A DNA stretch of 64,000 nucleotides from the NCBI RefSeq assembly GCF_015350975.1, contig NZ_JADKRX010000003.1:1-64000 (forward strand), written 5' to 3'. Positions 18,249 to 26,817 of the stretch are shown one piece after another (the first letter of the stretch is position 1; each line of letters begins with the position of its first letter). Position numbers and translations under genes: made by a program. A model generated the notes under the pieces. The model searched no databases. It was not told the DNA's origin and saw nothing but the letters and a program-made list of their open reading frames with translations. The stretch comes from Curtobacterium sp. VKM Ac-1395 (GTDB taxonomy: Bacteria > Actinomycetota > Actinomycetes > Actinomycetales > Microbacteriaceae).

Positions 18249-18835
18249 CAGGCCGAGGCCTCGTCCACTTCGATCGCGGTCATCGAGCGGGACATGGGCG
18301 GCAGGCCGCGGAGCCGCTCGAGGGCCGGCACGAGCTCGTCGACGTAGGCGCGGTAGCCCTCGTCGTTGAGGTGCAGGCCGTCGTCGGTGTACTTGTCCGA
18401 CAGGTGGTCGCCGTCGGCCAGGGCAGGCCAGGCGTCGAGGTACTGCGCGTGGCACGTGGCGACGAACTGCCGCAGGTGCCGGTTCGCCTCTTCGATGCGC
18501 GGCGTGTGGTCCGCCTGTCGCGGCAGGATCGACACGAGCAGCAGGCGGACGCCCGGCAGCTCGCGACGGAGCGTGACGAGGATCGTCTCGACGTTGCGGA
18601 CCACGTGCTCCGCGCTCTTGCGGTGGTTGCCGAAGTCGTTCGTGCCGATGAGCAGCACGATCACGTCGGGGGCCGCCGCGACCACGGAGTCGATCCGGGC
18701 CAGGACGCCGTCGGTGGTGTCCCCACCGATGCCCTGGTTCAGGGTGCGTTCGTCGGGCAGCCGCTGGTCCCAGGAGCCGCCCTCGGTGATGCTGTCCCCC
18801 AGGAACAGGACCAGTTCTCGGTCGTTCTCGGTCAT
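18248..18835 (-). CDS. SGNH/GDSL hydrolase (intracellular)
   Basis: 195-aa hydrolase with the four SGNH blocks: catalytic Ser in LFLGDSITEGG, Gly in NQGIGGDTT, Asn in LIGTNDFGN, and Asp/His in YTDDGLHLNDEGY. No signal peptide, so it acts in the cytosol on an unknown ester. Similar small GDSL enzymes include acyl-esterases and platelet-activating-factor-acetylhydrolase-like proteins. Both ends overlap neighbours (ATGA upstream, TGATG downstream), so it is translationally coupled to both. Confidence 0.9.
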   Translation of the reverse strand: MTENDRELVLFLGDSITEGGSWDQRLPDERTLNQGIGGDTTDGVLARIDSVVAAAPDVIVLLIGTNDFGNHRKSAEHVVRNVETILVTLRRELPGVRLLLVSILPRQADHTPRIEEANRHLRQFVATCHAQYLDAWPALADGDHLSDKYTDDGLHLNDEGYRAYVDELVPALERLRGLPPMSRSMTAIEVDEASA

Positions 18836-20361
18836 GATGCCTCCTCGTGCGACGGCGCGCGGGACCCATTCTGCTCGGTCCGGTTGGTCTGCGTCGAGTC
18901 CGTGCGGTGGGCCTCCCGCTCGGCTCGGGCGGTGATGCGCTCGACCATGCCCGGGAAGATCACCCCGTGGAAGGGCAGGATGCCGTACCAGTACAGGCGT
19001 CCGGCCAGGCCCTGCGGGAAGTAGATCGCGCGCTGGTGGTAGTCGCAGCCACCGTCGTCGGTCGGGGTGACCGTCATCTCGAGCCAGGCGCGTCCGGGCG
19101 ACTTGAACTCGGCGCGCAGCCGCAGGTAGTGCCCGCGGTCGAGCCGCTCGACACGCCACCAGTCGAGCGCATCGCCCTGCTCGAGCCGCTTGGGGTCGCG
19201 GCGCCCGCGGTTCAGGCCGACGCCACCGAGGACCTTGTCCATCCAGCCACGGGCGACCCAGGCGAGCGGGAAGGAGTACCAGCCGTTCTCGCCGCCGATG
19301 GACTCGACGACGCTCCACACGGCCTCGGGCGGTGCGGACGAGTGCCGGTTGCGGTCGTCCACGTAGACGGTGTGCCCCGCCCAGTCCGGGTCGCTCGGCA
19401 GCGGGTCCGCGGTGCCGGTCAGGGTGGCGTTGCGCCAGCTGGTCGTGACCTCGCCGGCGCGCATCTTCCGCAGCGCGAGCCGCACGGAACGCCGGTACGA
19501 GGTGAGGCCGCCCTCGGGGCGGGGCACCACGTCGTCGATGTCGTGTTCGCGCTGGACGCACTCGAACTGCAGCGACTCGATGATCGGCGTCGCGAGCTTG
19601 CGCGGGATCGGGGTCACCGCGTTGAACCAGTGCGCGGCGAGGCCCGGGGTCATCACGGGCAGCGGGCTGATGGGGCGCTGCGGGAGCTTGGCCTCGACCG
19701 CGTAGCCGTTCAGCATCTGGCCGTACCGCAGGACGTCGGGGCCGCCGATGTCGAACGTGCGGTTGACGTCGGCCGGGATCTCGAGCGCCTTGACGAGGTA
19801 GTAGAGGACGTCGCGGACGGCGATCGGCTGGATGCGGTTGCGCACCCACCGCGGCGCGGGCATCCAGGGCAGGACGTCCGTGACGTGGCGGATCATCTCG
19901 AAGGACGTGCTGCCGGAGCCGATGACGACGCCGGCCTGGTAGGCGATCGTCGGGACGCCGGACCCCAGCAGGATGTCCCCGACCTCCTTGCGGCTGCGGA
20001 GGTGCTTCGACAGCTCACCGTCGGGGTGCAGTCCGCCGAGGTACACGAAGCGGCGGACGCCGGCGGCCTTCGCCGCGTCGGCCATCGTCTGGGCGGCGAC
20101 CCGCTCGGCCTCCTCGAAGTCGCCGTCGGCGCCCATCGCGTGGGCGAGGTAGTAGACCGCCTCGACGCCGTCGACGGCGGTGCGGACGGCGTCGGCGTCC
20201 TGCAGGTCGCCCTGCACGACGTCGACCCGGTCGTGCCAGGGGACGTCGTCGAGCTTCTGCGGGGTACGGGCGAGGACGCGGACGGAGTGTCCGGCGTCGA
20301 GGAGGTGTGGGACGAGACGACCGCCGATGTAGCCGGTGGCCCCGGTGACGAGGACGCGCAT
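18832..20361 (-). CDS. NAD(P)H-binding SDR with C-terminal DUF2867 domain
   Basis: 509-aa two-domain protein. Residues 1-300 form an extended/atypical SDR Rossmann domain starting RVLVTGATGYIGGRLV, similar to NmrA-like or complex I assembly-type proteins; the active-site Tyr-Lys pair is not clearly conserved. Residues about 330-480 fit DUF2867, a START-like domain with Trp-rich segments. Such fusions are widespread in actinobacteria, with no firm function. ATG 20361 is supported by TACCGT (20369-20374) 7 bases upstream. First gene of a three-gene unit and divergent from deoC. Confidence 0.85.
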   Translation of the reverse strand: MRVLVTGATGYIGGRLVPHLLDAGHSVRVLARTPQKLDDVPWHDRVDVVQGDLQDADAVRTAVDGVEAVYYLAHAMGADGDFEEAERVAAQTMADAAKAAGVRRFVYLGGLHPDGELSKHLRSRKEVGDILLGSGVPTIAYQAGVVIGSGSTSFEMIRHVTDVLPWMPAPRWVRNRIQPIAVRDVLYYLVKALEIPADVNRTFDIGGPDVLRYGQMLNGYAVEAKLPQRPISPLPVMTPGLAAHWFNAVTPIPRKLATPIIESLQFECVQREHDIDDVVPRPEGGLTSYRRSVRLALRKMRAGEVTTSWRNATLTGTADPLPSDPDWAGHTVYVDDRNRHSSAPPEAVWSVVESIGGENGWYSFPLAWVARGWMDKVLGGVGLNRGRRDPKRLEQGDALDWWRVERLDRGHYLRLRAEFKSPGRAWLEMTVTPTDDGGCDYHQRAIYFPQGLAGRLYWYGILPFHGVIFPGMVERITARAEREAHRTDSTQTNRTEQNGSRAPSHEEAS

Positions 20362-20368
20362 GCCTGGC

Positions 20369-20398
20369 ACGGTACGCGCTGCCCCTTGAGGCTAGGCT
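20369..20398. promoter_or_regulatory. Divergent leaderless promoters, SDR-DUF2867 and deoC
   Basis: Minus strand: TACCGT (20369-20374) 7 bases before ATG 20361. Plus strand: TAGGCT (20393-20398) 6 bases before GTG 20405. Only 43 bases separate the two start codons and neither side has a Shine-Dalgarno. Confidence 0.5.
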
Positions 20399-20404
20399 TG
20401 CCCG

Positions 20405-21136
20405 GTGGACAACGCACCCTTCTCCGTCACCGCCGACGCCGTCCGTCGGCTCATCGACCACGCGATCCTGAAGCCGGAGCTCACCCGCGCCGACGTCGAC
20501 GCGCAGCTCGACGAAGCGGCGACACACCGCGTGTTCAGCGTGTGCGTCCGACCGAGCGACGTCCAGCACGCGGTCGAGCGGCTGCAGGGCACCGGCGTGG
20601 GCGTCGGCACCGTGATCGGCTTCCCGCACGGCACCACGACCACCTCCACCAAGGTCGCCGAGTCGCTGCAGGCCCTGGCCGACGGTGCCTTCGAGCTCGA
20701 CATGGTGCAGAACATCGGCGCTGCGAAGTCCGGGGACTGGCAGCGCGTCGAGCAGGACGTCCGCGCCGTCGTCGACGCTGCGGGTGACACCGTCGTGAAG
20801 GTCATCCTCGAGACCGCGTTCCTCACCGACGACGAGGTCGTCGCCGCCAGCCGTGCCGCCGTCGCCGGTGGTGCCGCGTTCGTGAAGACGTCGACCGGGT
20901 TCGCCGGCGGCGGGGCCACGACCGAGCACATCGCGCTGATGCGCCAGACCGTCGGGGCCGACACCGGCGTGAAGGCCTCGGGCGGCGTCCGCGGGCTCGA
21001 CACCCTCGTCGACATGGTGCACGCCGGCGCCGACCGGATCGGCACGAGTGCCTCGGCCCGCATCCTGGACGAGGTCGCGCACCGCGTCGCGACCGGTGCT
21101 GCCTCCGGTGTCGGCGACGACACCACCTCCTACTGA
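20405..21136 (+). CDS. deoC: Deoxyribose-phosphate aldolase
   Basis: 243-aa class I aldolase splitting 2-deoxyribose 5-phosphate to glyceraldehyde 3-phosphate and acetaldehyde in nucleoside breakdown. The Schiff-base lysine is in AAFVKTSTGF, with GFPHG and VKASGGVR nearby. GTG 20405 is supported by the -10 TAGGCT 6 bases upstream (leaderless). No other deo genes adjoin; the next gene is a ROK kinase 95 bases on. Confidence 0.95.
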   Translation: MDNAPFSVTADAVRRLIDHAILKPELTRADVDAQLDEAATHRVFSVCVRPSDVQHAVERLQGTGVGVGTVIGFPHGTTTTSTKVAESLQALADGAFELDMVQNIGAAKSGDWQRVEQDVRAVVDAAGDTVVKVILETAFLTDDEVVAASRAAVAGGAAFVKTSTGFAGGGATTEHIALMRQTVGADTGVKASGGVRGLDTLVDMVHAGADRIGTSASARILDEVAHRVATGAASGVGDDTTSY

Positions 21137-21231
21137 CCCGTACCCACCAGCACCGAGCCGGTGCGCGCCCGACGTGACGCCCGCGTCGAGGAGCCGCTCC
21201 GAGCCTCCAGAGAAGACGCATCGGAGCGCCC

Positions 21232-22197
21232 ATGTCGAACCCCGCACCCGCCACCGACGACCTGAGCGGGTCGCTGGCCCTCGCCGTCGACCTGGGTGGC
21301 ACCAAGGTCGAGGCCGCGCTGGTCACCGAGCAGGGCGTGGTCCTGCCCGGCAGCCGCTTCCGGAGCCCCACCGGGCCGCAGCGGACCTCGGACGAGCTCC
21401 AGGCCGCCGTCGACGAGGCCGTCACGAACGCCCTCGGCGCCCTGCCCGAAGGCGCTGCGCTGGCCGGGGTCGGCATCGGCTCCGCCGGACCCGTCGACGA
21501 GGTGAACGGTCGCGTCTCACCGCTCAACATGCCCGTCTGGCGCGGGTACCCCCTCCGCGACCGCGTCGCTGCCCACGTCCCCGCCGGCACGCCCGTCGTG
21601 CTCCGGATGGACGGCCTGGCCATCACGCTCGCCGAGCACTGGCTCGGTGCGGCGCAGGGCCACGACCACGTGATGGGCATGATCGTGTCCACCGGCGTCG
21701 GCGGCGGCCTGATCCTGCACGGCCGCACCGTCAGCGGGCCGACCGGCAACGCCGGCCACATCGGCCACGTCGAGTGCGGTGGGTTCGACGACCCGTGCGC
21801 CTGTGGCGGCACCGGCTGCCTGGAGGCCGTGGCCAGCGGTCCGAAGACCGTGGCCTGGGCGCGGCGCCAGGGCTTCACCGGGGAGACCGGCGAGGACCTG
21901 TCGGCGGCGTACGCCGCCGGGGACGCCATCGCGGTCGCCGCCGTCAAGCGCAGCGGCCGGGCGCTCGGCCAGGCCATCGCCGCCGCCACGTCGCTCGTCG
22001 ACCTCGAGGTCGTGGCGATCGGCGGCGGGTTCTCCCACGTCACGCCCGACCTGTTCGAGTACGCGCGACAGGCCGTCGCGGAGCGCGTCGAGTTCGGCTT
22101 CGTCACGAAGGTGAAGATCGTGCCGACCGGGTTGTCGCAGGACGGCCCCCTCATCGGAGCAGCCGCGCTCGTGCACCGGGCGCACGTCCTGCGCTGA
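21232..22197 (+). CDS. ROK family sugar kinase
   Basis: 321-aa kinase of the ROK family, without a DNA-binding domain. The ATP-binding AVDLGGTKVEAALV is at the N-terminus, and the zinc-binding signature begins GHIGHVECGG and continues CACGGTGCLE. The segment usually reading NDANAAA is RMDGLAITLAE here: the Asp that acts as base is kept but its surroundings are unusual. Likely a glucokinase or N-acyl-hexosamine kinase; substrate not assignable. One 11-base word (21200-21210) lies just upstream. Confidence 0.85.
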   Translation: MSNPAPATDDLSGSLALAVDLGGTKVEAALVTEQGVVLPGSRFRSPTGPQRTSDELQAAVDEAVTNALGALPEGAALAGVGIGSAGPVDEVNGRVSPLNMPVWRGYPLRDRVAAHVPAGTPVVLRMDGLAITLAEHWLGAAQGHDHVMGMIVSTGVGGGLILHGRTVSGPTGNAGHIGHVECGGFDDPCACGGTGCLEAVASGPKTVAWARRQGFTGETGEDLSAAYAAGDAIAVAAVKRSGRALGQAIAAATSLVDLEVVAIGGGFSHVTPDLFEYARQAVAERVEFGFVTKVKIVPTGLSQDGPLIGAAALVHRAHVLR

Positions 22198-22276
22198 GCC
22201 GCCGGGAGGCCCGTGGGGCGTCGTGCCTGGTGGCTCGGCTCGCGCGGTGCGCCTCGTGCCGATCGGCTCGGCGCGG

Positions 22277-22398
22277 CCGAGTGGTCACGACGCCCCGCTC
22301 AGGTCTACCGAGCGGTCGCAAGACGTCGCTGCGCGCCTCCGGCGACGACGGACCGTGACCAGTCGACAGACCGCCGCCGGGGTGTCGTGACCGGTCGG
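22277..22398. repeat. 122-bp intergenic inverted-repeat element, copy 1
   Basis: Ends are inverted repeats: CCGAGTGGTCACGACGCCCC on the left against CCGACCGGTCACGACACCCC read from the right (18 of 21 with the next base). An inner pair of inverted repeats lies within. An element of exactly the same length and near-identical ends is at 46696-46817. No ORF inside. The rest of the gap 22198-22489 holds an 11-base word at 22203-22213 and nothing else I can name. Confidence 0.7.
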
Positions 22399-22489
22399 AG
22401 GCTCGGATCCGGTCTGCGGCGCTGGGGTGCCGGTGGGGCGCTGTCCACAGCGTGCCCGGTCGTCGTGGTGGGTGGGGCAGGATGTGCGG

Positions 22490-23038
22490 GTGCCCTCCTC
22501 GCGCCTGCTGACCACGGACGACTGGCCAGCGGCAGAACTGCGGGCCGCCACACTGGCGGGCGAGCTGGTCGAGGTCGGCGCGTGCTGGGCCTCCATCGCG
22601 GAACCGCAGGACGCAGGCCTGCGAGCGGCGTCGTTCGCGTGGAGCACCGGCGACGCGAGGGTCATCGCCGCAGGTCGGACGGCAACGTGGATCTGGGGCG
22701 CACGGTCACGACCGCCGCTCCCCCACGACGCCTGCGTCCGGGCCGGCCAGCGCATCCACCGACGTGGCGGGGAACGGATCCGAGAGGTCGCGATCACCGC
22801 CGAGGACCTCGTCCACCCGGGCGGCGTCGCGGTGACGACCCCGGTCCGAGCCGCCCTCGACCTGCTCCGCGTGCACGGACACGCGGCCTGGGAGGCCTCC
22901 GCCGAGTCGGTCGCGGGGCTCATCGCGATCGGTGCGGTCGAGCCGCCGGCCCTGCGGCACCGCCTGGAGCTGCTGGGGACCGTGCCCATGGTGCGACAGG
23001 CCGAGCGGCGCCTCGCGGAGCTGCTCAGACCGACATGA
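22490..23038 (+). CDS. Orphan AbiEi-antitoxin-like protein
   Basis: 182-aa cytosolic protein. Its start resembles the N-terminal winged-helix of AbiEi-type proteins (LTTDDWPAAELRAATLAGEL), and VAVTTPVRAALDLLR is the conserved segment seen in this large actinobacterial group. The C-terminal nuclease-like part found in some relatives is short. No AbiEii toxin is adjacent, so a toxin-antitoxin role is not supported here. GTG 22490 is proposed because CAGGAT lies 6 bases upstream, the leaderless spacing; an in-frame start at 22427 is less likely. Confidence 0.6.
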   Translation: MPSSRLLTTDDWPAAELRAATLAGELVEVGACWASIAEPQDAGLRAASFAWSTGDARVIAAGRTATWIWGARSRPPLPHDACVRAGQRIHRRGGERIREVAITAEDLVHPGGVAVTTPVRAALDLLRVHGHAAWEASAESVAGLIAIGAVEPPALRHRLELLGTVPMVRQAERRLAELLRPT

Positions 23039-23065
23039 CGTCGATCCCGCCCGATCGGACGATGC

Positions 23066-25402
23066 TCAGCCGGCGCTGACGCGGTAGACGTCGTAGACGG
23101 CGTCGATGCGTCGGACGGCGTTGAGCACGCGGTCCAGGTGGGTGGTGTCGCCCATCTCGAACACGAACCGCGAGAGTGCCAGTCGGTCCGAGGACGTCGA
23201 GACCGTCGCGGACAGGATGTTGACGTGGTGGTCGGTCAGCACGCGGGTGACGTCGCTGAGCAGGCCGGAGCGGTCGAGCGCCTCGATCTGGATCTGGACG
23301 AGGAACACCGACTTCGACGACGGGGCCCACTCGACCTCGATCATCCGGTCGGGCTCGTTCATGAGCGACTTCACGTTGGTGCAGGTCGCCTGGTGCACGG
23401 AGACGCCCTGGCCGCGGGTGATGAAGCCGACGATCTGGTCGCCGGGCACAGGGGTGCAGCACTTCGCGAGCTTGACGAGGATGTCCGGCGCACCGCGGAC
23501 GAGCACGCCGCTGTCGCTGTTGCGGAGCTGCCGGCTCGTGACCTGGCGGGGGAAGGCGAGTTCTGGCTCGTCGGTCTCGGTCTCCGACTGGACGCCGGCG
23601 AGGACCTTCTCGATGACGGACTGCGTCGAGACGTGGCCCTCCCCGATGGCGGCATAGAGCGCGGACACGTCGTCGTACCGCATCGCCGAGGCGACCTCGG
23701 AGATCGAGTCCTGGCTCATGATGCGCTGCAGCGGGAGGTTCTGCTTGCGCATGGCGCGGGCGATGGCGTCGCGGCCCTGCTCGATCGCCTCTTCGCGGCG
23801 CTCCTTGGTGAACCACTGTTTGATCTTGTTGCGGGCCCGCGGGCTGCGTACGAAGGTCAACCAGTCCTGGCTCGGGCCGGAGTCGGGGTTCTTCGACGTG
23901 AAGATCTCGACGACGTCGCCACTCGACAGGGAGCTCTCGAGCGGGACGAGGCGTCCGTTGACCTTCGCACCCATGGTCCGGTGCCCGATCTCGGTGTGCA
24001 CGGCGTAGGCGAAGTCGACGGGGGTGGCGCCGGCGGGGAGGCCGATGACCTTGCCCTGCGGCGTGAAGACGTAGGTCTCCTTGGCGCCGATCTCGTAGCG
24101 GAGCGAGTCGAGGAACTCGCCCGGGTCGCTGGTCTCCGCCTGCCAGTCGGTGATGTGCGCGAGCCAGGCCATGTCCTGGTCGGTGGCGCTCGACGTGTCG
24201 ACGTCGCGGCCGGCAGCGCGCTGCTTGTACTTCCAGTGCGCGGCGACACCGAACTCGGCGCGCTGGTGCATCTCGTGCGTCCGGATCTGGATCTCGACCG
24301 GACGCCCCTGCGGACCGAGCACGCTGGTGTGCAGCGACTGGTACAGGTTGAACTTCGGCGTCGCGATGTAGTCCTTGAACCGCCCGGGCAGCGGGGTCCA
24401 ACGCGCGTGCACCGAGCCGAGCATGGCGTAGCAGTCGCGCACGGTCGGCACGAGGACGCGGATGCCGACCAGGTCGTAGATCTCGTCGAACTCACGACCG
24501 CGCACGATCATCTTCTGGTAGATCGAGTAGTACTGCTTCGGTCGGCCCATCACGTCGCCGCGCACCTTCGCGGCCTTGAGGTCCTTCTTCAGCGTGCCGA
24601 TGACGTTCTGGACGAACTGCTCGCGCTTGGGCTGGCGTTCCTTGACCAGGCTGTCGATCTCGACGTAGAGCTTCGGGTGCAGGACCGCGAACGACAGGTC
24701 CTCGAGCTCGAGCTTGATCATCTGGATGCCGAGACGGTGCGCGAGCGGCGCGTAGATCTCGAGCGTCTCCTTGGCCTTGCGCGTCGCCGAGGTGGACTCG
24801 ACGAAGCCCCACGTCCGGGCGTTGTGCAGGCGGTCGGCGAGCTTGATGACGAGCACGCGGATGTCCTTCGACATCGCGATGACCATCTTGCGGACGGTCT
24901 CGGCCTGGGCGCTGTCGCCGTACTTGACCTTGTCGAGCTTCGTGACGCCGTCGACGAGCATGGCGATCTCGTCGCCGAAGTCCTGTCGGAGCTGGTCGAG
25001 CTGGTAGTCGGTGTCCTCGACGGTGTCGTGGAGGAGCGCCGCCGCGATGGTGATCGGGCCGATGCCGAGGTCGGCGAGGATCTGCGCCACGGCCACCGGG
25101 TGCGTGATGTACGGCTCACCGGACTTGCGCTTCTGGCCGTCGTGCGCGCGCTCGGCGACGGAGTACGCCCGCTCGATGAGCGTGACGTCGCCCTTGGGGT
25201 GGTGCGACCGGACGGTGCGGATCAGGGTGTCGACGGCTCCGGCGGGCTGTGCACGCGAGAAGAGCCGCGGGAGCAAGGACCGGAGCGATCCGAGGTTGCC
25301 CGTGGTGTTGGGGCCGAGTGGCGGACTGGTCGGCTCGGAGGGCGATCCCGGGCGGCTGGGCGCGGAGTCGTCCTGCTTCGAGGATTCACGGATGTCCGTC
25401 AT
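23066..25402 (-). CDS. relA: Bifunctional (p)ppGpp synthetase/hydrolase, Rel
   Basis: 778-aa stringent-response enzyme. HD hydrolase domain with YITHPVAVAQILADLG and ALLHDTVEDT (residues about 75-160), then the synthetase domain (GRPKQYYSIYQKM, YDLVGIRVLV, NLYQSLHTSV), TGS domain (YVFTPQGKVIGLP), zinc-finger-like region (CCTPVPGDQIVGFITRGQG) and a C-terminal ACT domain. Both active sites look intact, as expected for the single long Rel of actinobacteria. ATG 25402 has GGGAGG upstream; TAGTGT a little further up could be its own -10. Lies after secDF and rhodanese. Confidence 0.97.
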   Translation of the reverse strand: MTDIRESSKQDDSAPSRPGSPSEPTSPPLGPNTTGNLGSLRSLLPRLFSRAQPAGAVDTLIRTVRSHHPKGDVTLIERAYSVAERAHDGQKRKSGEPYITHPVAVAQILADLGIGPITIAAALLHDTVEDTDYQLDQLRQDFGDEIAMLVDGVTKLDKVKYGDSAQAETVRKMVIAMSKDIRVLVIKLADRLHNARTWGFVESTSATRKAKETLEIYAPLAHRLGIQMIKLELEDLSFAVLHPKLYVEIDSLVKERQPKREQFVQNVIGTLKKDLKAAKVRGDVMGRPKQYYSIYQKMIVRGREFDEIYDLVGIRVLVPTVRDCYAMLGSVHARWTPLPGRFKDYIATPKFNLYQSLHTSVLGPQGRPVEIQIRTHEMHQRAEFGVAAHWKYKQRAAGRDVDTSSATDQDMAWLAHITDWQAETSDPGEFLDSLRYEIGAKETYVFTPQGKVIGLPAGATPVDFAYAVHTEIGHRTMGAKVNGRLVPLESSLSSGDVVEIFTSKNPDSGPSQDWLTFVRSPRARNKIKQWFTKERREEAIEQGRDAIARAMRKQNLPLQRIMSQDSISEVASAMRYDDVSALYAAIGEGHVSTQSVIEKVLAGVQSETETDEPELAFPRQVTSRQLRNSDSGVLVRGAPDILVKLAKCCTPVPGDQIVGFITRGQGVSVHQATCTNVKSLMNEPDRMIEVEWAPSSKSVFLVQIQIEALDRSGLLSDVTRVLTDHHVNILSATVSTSSDRLALSRFVFEMGDTTHLDRVLNAVRRIDAVYDVYRVSAG

Positions 25403-25447
25403 GCTGCGCCTCCCAGGACCTGATCCGACAACACTACGCGCGTCGGG

Positions 25448-25798
25448 TCAGTGCCCGTGACCGTGTTCGCCGGAGGCTGCGGGGTCGGTGTCGTCGCGGA
25501 CGACCGGGGCACCCGCCGACTCCCAGGCGACCATGCCGCCGGCGAGGTTGACCGCCGGCACGCCCGCCTGTTCGAGCGCGGCGACCACACGGGCGGAACG
25601 CATCCCCGAGTGACAGACGATGATCGCGGGCTCGTCGGTCGGTTGGATCTCGCTCCACCGTTCCGTGAACTCGGACATCGGCACGAGGGTCGCCTGCGGG
25701 GCGTGGACCTCGGCCCACTCCCCCGGTTCGCGGACGTCGTACAGGCGGGAACCGGACTCGATGCGGGCGAGGGCGTCCTCGACGGTGATCTCCTGCAC
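25448..25798 (-). CDS. Rhodanese-like sulfurtransferase domain protein
   Basis: 116-aa single rhodanese domain. The active-site Cys62 is in VCHSGMRSAR, with DVREPGEW early and NLAGGMVAW near the end. The C-terminus is His-rich (EHGHGH). It starts at a GTG only 5 bases after the secF stop, so it is translated with secDF; the reason for that linkage is unknown. Probably a soluble persulfide carrier. Confidence 0.88.
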   Translation of the reverse strand: MQEITVEDALARIESGSRLYDVREPGEWAEVHAPQATLVPMSEFTERWSEIQPTDEPAIIVCHSGMRSARVVAALEQAGVPAVNLAGGMVAWESAGAPVVRDDTDPAASGEHGHGH

Positions 25799-25803
25799 GG
25801 CGA

Positions 25804-26817
25804 TCAGGCCTCGGCCGCTGCGTCTGCCGGCACGCCGACCTCGGCCCGCCGCTTGGCGTTCGCGGCTTCCTTCTTGGCGTCCGCCTGCTTGATCTTCGGC
25901 TCGTTCTCGCGCAGGTGCGCGTACATCGGCGAGGCGATGAAGATCGTCGAGTACGTGCCGACGATGATGCCGATGAACAGGGCGAGGGAGATGTCGCGCA
26001 GCGTTCCGGCGCCGAGGATGTACGACCCGATGAACAGGATCGCCGCGACCGGGAGGAGCGCCACGATCGAGGTGTTGATCGAGCGGACGAGCGTCTGGTT
26101 GACCGCGAGGTTGACCGACTGCACGAAGGTGCGGTGCGACTCCATCGCGGTGTTCTCGCGGACCTTGTCGAACACCACCACGGTGTCGTACAGGGAGTAG
26201 CCGAGGATCGTCAGGAAGCCGATCACCGCCGCGGGCGTGACCTCGAGCCCCACGATGCCGTACACACCGGCCGTGATGAGCAGGTCGTGGAGCAGCGCCA
26301 CCATGGCGGACAGCGACATCTTCCAGGTGCGGAAGTAGAGCGCCATGAACACGGCCGCCAGGGCGAGGAAGATCACCAGGCCGCGGATGGCCTGCGCGAG
26401 GACGTCGGCACCCCACGTCGCACCGATGAAGGTCGAGGCGACCTCGGACTCGTCGACGTCGTACGCCTTCGCCAGTGCCGACTGGACCTCGGTGGTCTCC
26501 CGGTCGGTCAGCTGGCCGGTCTGCACGCGGATGCCGTGCGTCCCGAGCTGCGAGACGCGCGGGATCTCGTCGGACACGATGTCCTCGACGGCGTTCGTCG
26601 CGAGGTTCTGGTCGACCGACTTGACGTCGGAGATCGTGAACTCGGACCCGCCGGTGAACTCGATGCCGAGCTGGTAGCCGCCGCGGAGCCACGGCACCGC
26701 CAGGGAGACCACGATCGCCACGACGGCGATGAGGTACCAGGTGCGGCGGCGGCCGACGATGTCGTACGACCGCTTGCCGGTGTAGAGGTCGTTGCCGAAC
26801 TTGCTGAAGCTCGCCAT
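25804..26817 (-). CDS. secF: Protein translocase subunit SecF
   Basis: 337-aa membrane protein with six membrane segments. The first is followed by the SecF signature GIEFTGGSEF, and the later GYSLYDTVVVFDKVREN is diagnostic. With SecD it uses the proton gradient to pull secreted proteins outward. Its ATG overlaps the secD stop (TGATG). Confidence 0.97.
   Translation of the reverse strand: MASFSKFGNDLYTGKRSYDIVGRRRTWYLIAVVAIVVSLAVPWLRGGYQLGIEFTGGSEFTISDVKSVDQNLATNAVEDIVSDEIPRVSQLGTHGIRVQTGQLTDRETTEVQSALAKAYDVDESEVASTFIGATWGADVLAQAIRGLVIFLALAAVFMALYFRTWKMSLSAMVALLHDLLITAGVYGIVGLEVTPAAVIGFLTILGYSLYDTVVVFDKVRENTAMESHRTFVQSVNLAVNQTLVRSINTSIVALLPVAAILFIGSYILGAGTLRDISLALFIGIIVGTYSTIFIASPMYAHLRENEPKIKQADAKKEAANAKRRAEVGVPADAAAEA

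Noticed and set aside
22277..22398. Insertion sequence
   Set aside because: Inverted ends are present but there is no transposase frame in 122 bases, so it is kept only as a repeat element.
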